Positions 54,045 through 63,089 of a stretch of 64,000 bases of DNA are shown here, piece after piece. Each line of letters begins with the position of its first letter. Position 1 is the stretch's first letter. Position numbers and translations under genes: made by a program. This stretch comes from Lampris incognitus (lineage: Eukaryota > Chordata > Actinopteri > Lampriformes > Lampridae): NCBI RefSeq assembly GCF_029633865.1, contig NC_079213.1, forward strand, positions 104,827,947-104,891,946, read 5' to 3'. The notes under the pieces are model-generated. The model was not told where the DNA came from and made no database searches. It was given only the letters and a program-made list of their open reading frames with translations.

Positions 54045-55085
54045 CGTCTTGAAACACAAAGAACACCTGGAAACTTTGTTTTCCATCACATCTTATCAAA
54101 GGCACTCAAATCTGTCTTGTCATCTGGGTGAGTTGCCACTTGTCTTAGAAGTCCCCCTTTAATGGGTTTTCTTTATCTCATCTACACTGACTGCATTGGC
54201 GTTAACGCTTTAAGATATGTAGACGGGGAGAAAGAGAGAAAGTTGATTGGGGGGAAACTGGTTTGCACCAAAGCTGGACAAAACATGCTAACAGAGCAAG
54301 GGCATGACACAGTAAGATATGGTAATAAAATCATTAAACACTTGTAAGTATAACGAAAATCCTTACAAAATAGATAGCATATACCTGCAATCACCTGGTT
54401 GGTCTGTCAATAGGGAAAAAAAGCAGATGCCCTTAGTTTTCCATTCTCTGCACAGTGATCTTGTGGCACGGTCATGGTGAGAGGTTACTATACAGACACG
54501 TACGTCATTTCCTACTTGTGGGTTGATGTTTTTCAGAAGAACTCAAGAGAAATACATGTCTTCAGTTCGAAAACAAATTATTGAATTTGGTTGAGTATTT
54601 TGTGTTTGCTTGAAGGCCTTCCTTGGGAATAGGCAAAGTAACATTTTTGATTTGTAGTTATTTACCTTGCCGAACACTAGAGGCCAGTGTTAAGCTAGAA
54701 ATTAGACATTACCTTGGACTGCCCTGTTCAACTATCATTCTCCCAAGCCTTGTTTCCCTTCATACATGACTCTAATTGTATGGATGGGTTTCTTTTTTGT
54801 CTAACAGTTATAGATGAAAGGTATTGTTAATTTACTCTTCATTTCGCCTCCCATCTGCCGTCTTTTCCGGGATTTCACCAGCATAGTGCATCTGTCCTGA
54901 GACAGGGAAACTTTTGCAATCTGAGGTAGTGTGTGCTTCAATTTTCCAAAAATCCAGATGCTGTAAATGATCTTCACCTTGCACCTGGTTGATGTTTCTT
55001 TTTAGATAATACATCAGCCTTCTGCTCTCTTCCCTCCTCACAGATGACTGTGTGACACCACCCTCATCATCAACTTTACAGCCGT
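54045..55085. other. unassigned stretch
   Basis: No gene or element recognised. Confidence 0.3.
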
Positions 55086-55094
55086 TTGAGTGAA

Positions 55095-55375
55095 CAGCAC
55101 CTAGGTAGGTCTGATCATCAACGATGATGAATCAGCCTACAGGGAAAAGGTGAGAAAATTGGCAGCAGTGTGTGCCAATGACAACCTGTTTCTCAGCATA
55201 AGTAAAAGAAGACAAATGATGAGTGACTTCAGCGGACAGATTAGAGAGTCCCCTCCCAACCAGCAATGAGCCAACACTGGAAAGACTTAGCAGTTTCAAG
55301 TTTCTTGATGTCCACATCACAGAGAGCTATATCTTGTGCTGCAAACAGCTCTATGTGTTCTTAGACTGGCCCTAT
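55095..55375 (+). pseudogene. LINE ORF2 fragment (RT thumb region)
   Basis: Reads DDESAYREKVRKLAAVCAND, NLFLSISKRRQMMSDF and, in another frame, LERLSSFKFLDVHITESY: the segment after the FADD box in jockey-superfamily LINEs. Broken by shifts, then interrupted by SINE A copy 4. The related C-terminal text at 56570-56880 is probably the same element. Confidence 0.7.
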
Positions 55376-55385
55376 TGCTGCCTAT

Positions 55386-55815
55386 TGTTGGGTGGCGTGG
55401 CGGTCTATTCCGTTGCCTACCAACATGGGGATCACTGGTTCGAAGCCCCATGTTACCTCCAGCCTGCTCCCTACAGGCACACTTGCCGTATCTGTGGGTG
55501 GGAAGCCAGATGTGAGTATGTGTCCTGGTCGCTGCACTAGCGCCTCCTCTGGTCGGTTGGGGTGCCTGTTCAGGGGGGAGGGAGAACTGGGGGAAATAGC
55601 ATGATCCTCCCATGTGCTACGTCCCCCTGGCAAAACTCCTCAGTGTCAGGTGAAAAGAAGCAGCTGGCAACTCCACATGTATTGGAGGAGGCGTGTGGTA
55701 GTCTGCAGCCATCCCCGGATCGGCAGAGGGGGTGGAGCAGCGACCGGGACAGCTCGGAAAATAAGGTAATTGGCCAAGTACAATTGGGGAGAAAAGGGGG
55801 GGGATCCAAAAAAAG
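55386..55815 (+). mobile_element. SINE family A, copy 4
   Basis: Head with GGTGGCGTGGCGG and CTGGTTCGAAGCCCC, full body, and tail CAATTGGGGAGAAAAGG followed by A-rich sequence. Near full length, with a short deletion after CCAGCCTG. Confidence 0.9.
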
Positions 55816-55844
55816 AAAAGAAAAAAAGAACCTTATTGTTGGTG

Positions 55845-56035
55845 TTCTGGATAGTTCAAAGAACTGCACCGACTTGTCTGTGAATGTTCTCATTCATCCA
55901 GGTCATGGTTATCCAAAGGAGTTGAATCAAGTGCAACTGGACTTGGTATATATCCATGAAGACGTTTCGCCTCTCATCCGAGAAGCTTCCTCAGTTGGTG
56001 CCTTTCTGACTAGACCAAGCTAGTCTGCACCGGCT
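55845..56035 (-). mobile_element. Penelope-like element 3' (pLTR-like) fragment, second family
   Basis: On the minus strand it contains GAGGAAGCTTCTCGGATGAG and GGCGAAACGTCTTC, then CAACTCCTTTGGATAACCAT. This is a block recognised from the ends of fish Penelope-like elements, different from the family at 29-36 kb. Confidence 0.6.
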
Positions 56036-56439
56036 TGTAGACCCATATCAACATGTACACTAACGCTTGACCTCCTCTTTCTACCTCTGGTAGGATCTAC
56101 TATCTGTTTTCCCATACTAAAGACTCTCACCTGGGCCCAGAATGATGTATTCAACTGCCAGTCTTCATCAGAGCTACTGACTCACTTAAATGATCTTTAT
56201 TGGTACTCTGCAGTGACTATGAACTGCCACTGGCTGGTACTTTTGTGTCCTACCAATACCATTGGTGTCGACTACTGAACCCTTATGATCCTGTGACATA
56301 ATTTTCCCTTATATTTTGTGGCAATATTAGTCTTATTTTGCGCTATCATTCTCCTATATTCATCTTCTCATAATGGCACTCAACTAGACATTAACTATTG
56401 GCTATGACATGACAAAGGGCTCTGATGCCGTTTGGTAGC

Positions 56440-56515
56440 ACTTGAATTTATCTGCTATTTCCTTGACTCTTATAAGTTGCTTTGGATAAAAGCATCTGCT
56501 AAATGAGTAAATGTG
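56440..56515 (+). repeat. conserved retroposon tail motif
   Basis: AAGTTGCTTTGGATAAAAGC then ATCTGCTAAATGAGTAAATG; inverse of 24625-24680. Confidence 0.6.
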
Positions 56516-56569
56516 AATGTAACACAACCAGAATAATCAAAAACAGCATGTCAACTCAATACCTCCTGA

Positions 56570-56895
56570 CAAGGTTGAGGAAATTGAGCATGCCCATCTG
56601 ACAGTGTACTGCCATACTGCAGCATGGCCCAGTTCGGGGGACCACAAGGCTCCACAGTGGGTGGCAGAGACAGCAAAATCCATCAGCAGCATCACTTTCC
56701 CACCTGTCCCAGACATTCACTGTAAATGTTGCCTGAAGAGGCCTGTAAAATCATCAGCTACCACGCACACCCCTGCTGTAGGTTAACAGACCTATCTAGT
56801 GAAAAGGTTCTGCAGCACCGGAGACAAATCACCAGATTCAAAGACAGTTTCTACCTGCAGGCCATAAAACGTATGAACCATATCAGCTAAGACCC
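56570..56895 (+). pseudogene. LINE ORF2 C-terminal fragment
   Basis: DHKAPQWVAETAKSISSITF, PPVPDIHCKCCLKR and then RRQITRFKDSFYLQAIKRMN match the Cys-rich C-terminal region of jockey-superfamily LINE ORF2. Stops and shifts are present. Probably the continuation of 55095-55375 with SINE A, a Penelope piece and other DNA between. Confidence 0.65.
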
Positions 56896-56963
56896 TGATC
56901 TCCAGTTCAGCTTGAGGACTGTGATGGTTCTGTTACTCCGATTTTGTTAAACAACTAACACTT

Positions 56964-57073
56964 GGGCGTCTGGGTAGTCTAGCAGTCTATTCCATTGCCT
57001 ACCAACATGAGGCTCAGCGGTTCAAATCCCCGTGTTACCTCCAGCTTGGTCGGGCATCCCTACAAACACAATT
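56964..57073 (+). mobile_element. SINE family A, copy 5, left part
   Basis: tRNA-like head (GTCTAGCAGTC, GCGGTTCAAATCCCCG) down to ACAAACACAATT, where the ISL2EU-like transposon is inserted. The SINE resumes at 62769. Confidence 0.88.
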
Positions 57074-57146
57074 CCCTCTTGTGTACAAATGTAATGACGA
57101 ACTTCTGCTTTTGCCACAAGTCAGCATATCGGTTTCCTGTTTACTT
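57074..57146 (+). repeat. left terminal inverted repeat of ISL2EU-like element
   Basis: Pairs with 62697-62768 with roughly 80% identity by eye and one single-base indel. Confidence 0.85.
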
Positions 57147-57178
57147 TGCGACCTGTCTCAGTCACTACAAACAACAAG

Positions 57179-59196
57179 ATGAGTACTGTACAGAAAAGAA
57201 AGAAGTACAATGTGCGTGATTTGTACAAGTTTCAAAGAACTGTGAGTGGCTCTAATGAGCACTGCTGTGTGCCACTTTGCTCAGCTTCAAGTCGATATAA
57301 CGGTGATTTGAGCTTCCACCGCTTCCCGAAAAACACCAGCCTTCACACGCAGTGGGTGCACAAAATTAGGAGGATGGGATTTTCGGTGACCCAACACAAA
57401 CTAAGGTATGCAGCTGACATTTCGAGGATAATCAAATCATCACTACTGCTAAGGATAGATGGATTTTAGCAGCAAGCTCCGTCCCATCATTGTTTGAGTG
57501 GAACAGCTACACCAACAAGACATGGACTGGTGTTTGGGGGCACCGAACTCGACCATCAAGTCCGGAACCTGGCCCGGAGCCCGAGGAGGACATTGAGCAA
57601 CCTGTCCCGATCATGGTCCCGATGGTCATGGACCACGCCTACAGGGCCAGCCGCACCGCGTGTGGGGACCGGGAGCAGTATGAAGATGTGTTGAGGGAAA
57701 TCAAGGAGCTGAGACAGCAGCTCCAGACATCATCTACAAAACTCATTTGGACTCCAGCGGTTTGCTTCATCGCCTGAAGACATCAGATTTTACACCAGGT
57801 AAGAAATCTACAATAAACTCATCAAGCTAATAGTTGTAAGATCAACATCTGTTCTAACTGATTGCAGATTGGGAAGGTTACTTTTGAAATGTAGCAGGTT
57901 ATGTATTTTTTCTCAGTAACTTATGGACTACAATTACATTTATTTTTTAATTTGATTACGTAACTCAGTTACACGTAACTAGTTACTCCTTAAAACACTG
58001 GTAATGACTGTGCCCTCTCAGGCCCTTGCATTAGTGTATATGATTGTATATTTCATGTGTGTTTGTGTTAAATTCCTGACTGTAAATATTCTGAATCTAC
58101 TGTCTGTTTTAGTGTATTATTATTTCTGTTTTCTCTGTGGCATCTTAAGTATATTCTTGAGCTTGTACGACAACTGATTCCAATTACAATATTTATCTAT
58201 TTAAGATTCCCCTCATACGAGCATCTGATGGCATTTTGGAACCTGATTGAGGCAGCAGCAGCCAAAATAATTAGGGTCACCAGAGCAAGAAAAACCTATG
58301 CCACTAGCACGACAACTGAAAGCCCTTCAACCAGACCAATTGTAAGTACCCACACACACACACACACACACTCACATCAAGTATGGAGCATGGAAAGGAT
58401 GATTTTGAACTAACACTCATTAAACATTTCTCTCCCCAGAAACTGCTGCCGATAGATGAGCTTTTCCTTTTCCTGACATACCTGTCCACCGGCTGTACCC
58501 AGAGGGAGCTGGGCCATAGATTTAACATCCACCAAGTAACAGTCAGCTGAATAATCGTAACCTGGGCCAACTTCCTCTACAGCCTACTGGGCTCGGTCTG
58601 TATATGGATATCTCCTGCAGCTGTGAAGGCCAGTCTTCCACATGACTTGGATGGCAGCTAGAACAACACGCAAGTAGTCCTTGACTGCACAGAGCTACAG
58701 TGTCAAATACCTTCATCCCTGCTCCTTTAGAGTGAAGTTTTCTCCACCTACAAGTCCCATTGCACCTTCAAGGACATGGTAGGCATGTCCTCTCGTGGAG
58801 CCTTGACTTGTGTCAGGACTCTTAGAGGGTTTCATGAGTGACAAGGAGGTGTTTCGTCAGTCAGGGATTACATCACCCTTAACACCTGACATGGCCATCA
58901 TGGTTGACGAGGGATTCTTGGTGGATGACCTTGTACCTGGGATTACTGTTCATCATCCTGCCTTCCTCTCCAAGAGGACCCAGATGCTGGAGGTGGATGT
59001 TCTGAAGACGCAGTCCATTGCCCATTTGAGGGTGCACGTCGAGAGAATGAGCAGAAGAGTTAAAGAGAATAAACTCTTTGATACCACTATCCTTCTCTCC
59101 ATCTCAGGGAGCATAAATCAACTATTAACAGTCGCATGTCTCCTCTCAAATTACCAAAATGGACCTCTGGTCAAGAAATGGAGATATGAAAATTGA
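57179..59196 (+). pseudogene. ISL2EU-like transposase: THAP finger, HTH, DDE; broken
   Basis: Starts at the ATG at 57179. The THAP domain shows CCVPLCSASSRY, LSFHRFPKN and W-x4-RR. Then a one-base shift and a TGA (57415-57417) hit the VCS-x-HF block that should supply the last Cys and His. SLFEWNSYT (about 57490) and a coiled-coil-like YEDVLREIKELRQQLQTS follow. After putative introns, FPSYEHLMAFWNLIE (58206) and, from acceptor 58440, LLPIDELFLFLTYLSTGC, QRELGHRFNIHQVTVS form the HTH_Tnp_4 region (TGA at 58548-58550). LDCTE gives the first Asp (codon 58683). In 58810-59196 DEGFLVDDL gives the second Asp and HVERMSRRVKENKLFD the Glu. Several stops and shifts: inactive. Confidence 0.87.
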
Positions 59197-59446
59197 AATT
59201 GTAGCCGTATCCACTACCTCTTCTGAGGAACTTGACATGAGCTGTGTTTTGCTGTGTTAAACATAAACTTTTCTTATGAATTCCTTACCATTTTTAATTG
59301 GCAAATTGTCTTTGATAAGTTGTCTTTTGACTGTGTATTTCATGAGAACTTGAAGGTGCAGTTTAATAAAAAATATTCTAATAATCACAATTATGGTCAT
59401 GTGATAATTCAGTTACAGTTGTCATTTGTGCAGTTGTCATCGTTGA

Positions 59447-59697
59447 AGGGGCAGTTCACCCAAAATTCATAAACAACATTTTTGTCCTTACCCGGAGTGC
59501 TATCTATCCATCCAGATTATTTTGGTGTGATTTGCCTAGTTTGAGATATCTGCTGTGACTCACAATGGAGCTGAATGGCACTCTGCCTGTGGAGAGATAA
59601 CAGATATCTAAAACTAAGCAAATAACACCAATACAATCTGGATGGATGGATAGCACTCTGGGTAAGGGGGATTTTATTAAGTTTGGTGAACTGTCCC
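59447..59697. mobile_element. fold-back MITE with TTAA-type target
   Basis: 251 bp, nearly one large palindrome: GGGGCAGTTCACCC at the left and GGTGAACTGTCCC at the right, inner arms CTATCCATCCAGATT / AATCTGGATGGATGGATAG. Flanks are TTGA (59443-59446) and TTAA (59698-59701), consistent with a TTAA duplication as in piggyBac or Kolobok groups. It lies between the two genes of the ISL2EU-like element. Confidence 0.8.
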
Positions 59698-59925
59698 TTA
59701 AGTTCTGCAGTTATCATTGTGAAAATGGGAGACTTAGGTTAACTTAACTTAAAAAGAGCAGGAGTCTCTCAGACAGTTTACACTTTTATTGTGTTAACTT
59801 GGTGGGAGGGCAGTGTTACTGATCATGAAAAACATCTGCCATTAACAGTGAAAGTTAAAAAGATGCATAACATATTTACATATCGCATACAATATTTGAT
59901 TGGCTATTATCTCAATCTTGAAACA

Positions 59926-60828
59926 TTACAGGCATTTCTGCAGGTAGACATGGAAATAAAACCTGTCTACTTTCTCTCTGATCCCCTCTAACACATCACT
60001 GTCTCTGTATATTCTTTGAATTAGTATGTCTTCTTCGGCTGAGACTACAAAATCGCACCAATTCATTCCAGTTATTAGCATCTGCCCCTGTACTTGCCAG
60101 TAGTAAGCATGTGTTTTTTTTAGCTCCAATTTGCCTGACTTCATTTGGAGATATGGGCAGTCAACATAGCTCTTAACATCCAGGCACTTCATCTCAATCA
60201 GACCAAATGGACATGGCTCTGAAGGGTCAAAGATTAACCCATCTGGAGATGCCCCCAGCCAAGGAGCATCAGGGTGGATTACAAATCCACAGGGGTAGTG
60301 GTTGACCCTCTTCGTCTGGCAATACTCCCAGATAGCGTCTGCCTCCTTTTCGAGCCCCCTCTTCATAGCTGCCGTCTGACGGGTCCCTTGCAGTATCTGG
60401 TCAGCCAGATCTTCTTCACAGTTCACTCTAACTTGACAGATCTCCCTGAAATGTGAGGCAGTCAGTCTAGGCCTCCTTAGCTGATGCCATTCAGTACATG
60501 AACTTTGTGCTCTGGTAGCACATTCGAATTTGTGTGCCATGTCCCAGGTGACCTCAAGACTCTTAAGGTGTAGTTGTTGTAGTTCACTACGTACAAACAT
60601 GCAACTGGATGGGTGCAGGCGGTAATTCTGAAGAGGCAGAGATGGAGGTGGTGGGGCAGCATGGAAGCACAAGTCTCTCTTTGTTGTTGCTGGTTGTTGG
60701 TAGGACAAAGGACTTCCGGCTTGAACCTTGCCAAGGGCTGAGTCAACCAGAGGAATTTCACAACTGATGCCCATGCTGCAGATCCTCGGCACCTCAGCTG
60801 CGGAGAAATCCTTATACACTTCTGTCAC
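59926..60828 (-). CDS. YqaJ-type (lambda-exonuclease fold) nuclease of the ISL2EU-like element, C-terminal 300 codons
   Basis: An uninterrupted minus-strand frame. The YqaJ / viral recombinase domain occupies about residues 105-280: RLTASHFREI, MKRGLEKEADAI (Glu160), GASPDG (Asp196), LIEMKC (Glu212, Lys214) and HAYYWQVQGQML (Gln245), i.e. the metal-binding E-D-ExK core of the PD-(D/E)xK exonucleases plus the conserved Gln. Lambda exonuclease homologues chew 5' strands and work in recombination; in transposons the role is unknown. The listed Met is not the true start: the frame of the upstream exon (LSVLR, at 61192 and above) joins directly to VTEVYKDF here once the hAT MITE at 60830-61186 is discounted. 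The gene would begin near 62670. Confidence 0.88.
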   Translation of the reverse strand: MTEVYKDFSAAEVPRICSMGISCEIPLVDSALGKVQAGSPLSYQQPATTKRDLCFHAAPPPPSLPLQNYRLHPSSCMFVRSELQQLHLKSLEVTWDMAHKFECATRAQSSCTEWHQLRRPRLTASHFREICQVRVNCEEDLADQILQGTRQTAAMKRGLEKEADAIWEYCQTKRVNHYPCGFVIHPDAPWLGASPDGLIFDPSEPCPFGLIEMKCLDVKSYVDCPYLQMKSGKLELKKTHAYYWQVQGQMLITGMNWCDFVVSAEEDILIQRIYRDSDVLEGIREKVDRFYFHVYLQKCL

Positions 60829-60829
60829 C

Positions 60830-61186
60830 TAGGGATGTAACAATATCTTTTAACAATATATCACGATATCAAACAACCACAATTATAGTACCGTAAACTT
60901 TCCCTGTAATATCCTGCCCACAACATGTTGCACATTATGCACAGCGTCGCACACCACTACAAAAGTTCACAATGGAGGACCCTTGTGTAAACGTTCTCAT
61001 ATTAGTTTTGGTTTAATAGTTGTTTTTTTTCTCAAAGCAGAATACTTGTTTGTATTTTTCGATGGGCCATAGTACGTTTAATTAAAAGGGGAACATTTTT
61101 TAAAATCATGAAATATCGTATACCGTGATATTTTGGTCAATATCGTATCGTACCGTACTGTGAAATTTGATATTGTTACATCCCTA
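60830..61186. mobile_element. hAT-type MITE inside the YqaJ coding region
   Basis: 357 bp with inverted ends TAGGGATGTAACAATAT and ATATTGTTACATCCCTA and internal TATCACGATATC / GATATTTTGGTC text. It is flanked by GTCACC and CTCACC, an imperfect 6-bp match (hAT elements make 8). It interrupts the nuclease frame rather than an intron, because the codons on the two sides are continuous when the insert and one flank copy are ignored. Confidence 0.78.
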
Positions 61187-61191
61187 CTCAC

Positions 61192-61290
61192 CCGAAGGAC
61201 GGAAAGATCGGGTAGATCCCCACGGAGGCCTTTGTAGAGTGTGCTCCTGTGTGGTGCATAAAACTTATATAAGTGCCATACACATATTTT
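61192..61290 (-). pseudogene. YqaJ gene, exon part upstream of the MITE
   Basis: Minus-strand text YAPHRSTLYKGLRGDLPDLS then VLR; an acceptor-like CACACAG sits near 61245. It continues in frame into the 59926-60828 block across the MITE. Confidence 0.6.
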
Positions 61291-61427
61291 CATTCAAACA
61301 TTCACGTAGGATATTGTAATAAATCTACAATATTCAGCTTTTACCTTACACCCTCCGTTGTTGCTCTACACTTTGGTTTAGCAGACGGCACAGCCATCTT
61401 GTCCACAGGGCCTTGCTTTATACCCTA

Positions 61428-61710
61428 TCAAGTTAGGCAAGATATAGTTTGGAAAATATCACCTACAGGTGTATAATTATAGTGCACCAGGTTAATATGC
61501 CTTTTTTCGTGACTTGCCAAAGTTCTGGGCTTGTGCCATTGCTGTTCTCCCTCAGTACAGCTTAGCACAGGGGGGACCACTGGCGCCTTCAGCTGTGAGT
61601 AATGTGCTGACGGGAACAGCGAAGCAACACAATGGTTGCATAATGCTGTTCCAGCCACACGTGCAGCTGTGATGCATCAGCTCCACGGGACTGGAATCTT
61701 TCAGCACCAC
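61428..61710 (-). pseudogene. YqaJ gene, SWIM zinc-finger exon (frameshifted)
   Basis: After an acceptor (ACTTTTGCAG, exon from 61710) the frame reads VVLKDSSPVELMHHSCTC. A two-base loss follows, and the next frame reads VAGTALCNHCVASLF, HYSQL and LSCTEGEQQWHKPRTL. C-x-C followed by C-x-H is the SWIM pattern (here CTC then CNHC), a zinc-binding fold frequent beside YqaJ domains in these elements. The shift between the two halves inactivates the copy. Confidence 0.65.
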
Positions 61711-62519
61711 CTGCAAAAGTAAACTGTCATAGTAAATACTTATTTGTCTCAGCTTGTTTCATTCTTTAATCATTCTTTTAGGACACAATCTTGGTTTCTA
61801 AATAATTTCTATTTCTAATATTATTTTATAATCACAGATCAAATGTTATGGACTTCTATATGTTAGAGTATGTTGTATAATATGTCAACTGCACTAGATC
61901 AAGAGCCATAATCGTTTTCATTTGAGTCATGATACCCTCATACCTTTAACACCAGATTGCACCTTAAATGAACAACTAAGTTGAGGTAAAACATAGCTAA
62001 TAACACCAGCAAGTGGCACAAGAACACATGCAAAAAGAACTGATGACCAAAACATGAACAACAACGTATTGACCCAGTGGGGGCCAGCTAGGTAAACTTA
62101 CCTGCCTACTCTAAACACTCTTTTCATTATGTACAGATTTAAGATTTATATTATATTAAACATGTATGACCTTAGCTGAATCCCCAGGAACTTCAGGAAC
62201 ACTGGGTTTTAAAGTGTCAAGCTTATAACGGTTGGCTTATCAATCCTAGCTTCATCATACACTCAAACTGTGAGGCTTCTCTGATTTTCTCATGGACCTG
62301 TAGCCCATTGCCCTGACAGTCGCTTCACCTGTGCCCTGATCTTTGTTAGAAACTGAGAGAGGGGCAGAAAGTTAGTACAACAACGAACAGTTTGTGTTTG
62401 AAATTAAGAAAAACAAGCTAACGTCGTAAGCAAACCCAAATCTATAAATTAGCATGTCGCTAACTAACGCTAGCCGGCTGGCCGGCAGGTTAACGTTTAA
62501 TACTACATTATCTACTTAC

Positions 62520-62670
62520 CTTTGTAGTTGCGCAGATAACTCGATATGTACAGTTTGAATCCCTTTTCCCGCTTGCTTCTGGGAGCAGAGGGACAGGCAT
62601 CAGCGATACGGTGGACATCGTTTACGTTTATTTTAGGCAGATCTTGGAGACATCTCGTAAAGATTGACAT
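62520..62670 (-). CDS. YqaJ gene, probable first coding exon
   Basis: Minus-strand ATG at 62668-62670, then MSIFTRCLQDLPKINVNDVH, RIADACPSAPRSKREKGFKL and YISSYLRNYK, open to a strong donor (CAAAG|GTAAGT at 62520). It lies just inside the right inverted repeat. The basic run RSKREKGFK may be a DNA-contact or nuclear-import segment. Inferred from frame, splice site and position; not recognised on its own. Confidence 0.55.
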
Positions 62671-62696
62671 TTTTAGGTGATGCCGATAGAGACGGG

Positions 62697-62768
62697 AAGT
62701 AAACAGGAAACTGGTATGCCGACTTGTGGCGAAAGCGGAAGTTTGTCACTACACTTGTGCACAGAACG
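62697..62768 (-). repeat. right terminal inverted repeat of ISL2EU-like element
   Basis: Inverse of 57074-57146; followed by AATT and the rest of the SINE. Confidence 0.85.
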
Positions 62769-63085
62769 AATTGGCTGTGTCTGTGGGTGGGAAGCCGGAT
62801 GTGAGTATGTGTCCTGGTTGCTGCACTAGCGCCTCCTCTGGTCGGTTGGGGCGCCTGTTCGGGGGGGAGGGGGAACCGGGGGGAATAGCGTGATCCTCCC
62901 ATTTGCTAAGCCCCCCTGGTGAAACTCCTCACTGTCAGGTGAAAAGCGGCTGGCGACTCCGCATGTATGGGACGAGGCATGTGGTAGTCTGCAGCCCTCC
63001 CCGGATCAGCAGAGGTGGTGGAGCAGCGACCGGGACAACTCGGAAGAGTGGGGTAATTGGCCGATACAATTGGGGCGAAAAAGAT
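62769..63085 (+). mobile_element. SINE family A, copy 5, right part
   Basis: Starts AATTGGCTGTGTCTGTGGG and continues through the body to CCGATACAATTGGGGCG. With 56964-57073 it forms one SINE copy. Confidence 0.9.
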
Positions 63086-63089
63086 TATT

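Larger units (their letters stand above)
57074..62768 (+). mobile_element. ISL2EU-like DNA transposon (THAP-DDE transposase plus YqaJ nuclease)
   Basis: 5695 bp bounded by inverted repeats of about 70 bp (57074-57146 and about 62697-62768; shared blocks GCCACAAGTC, GCATA, TTTCCTGTTTACTT) and by AATT on both sides (57070-57073, 62769-62772). The uninterrupted SINE has a single ACAATTGG there, so the insertion site is directly visible. Two genes face each other: transposase on plus, nuclease on minus. The pairing of a THAP/HTH/DDE transposase with a YqaJ recombinase is what defines ISL2EU-type elements of the IS5/Harbinger-related group, as I recall it. Because AATT is palindromic, the exact duplication length is uncertain. 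Two MITEs (59447-59697, 60830-61186) lie inside. Confidence 0.88.
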
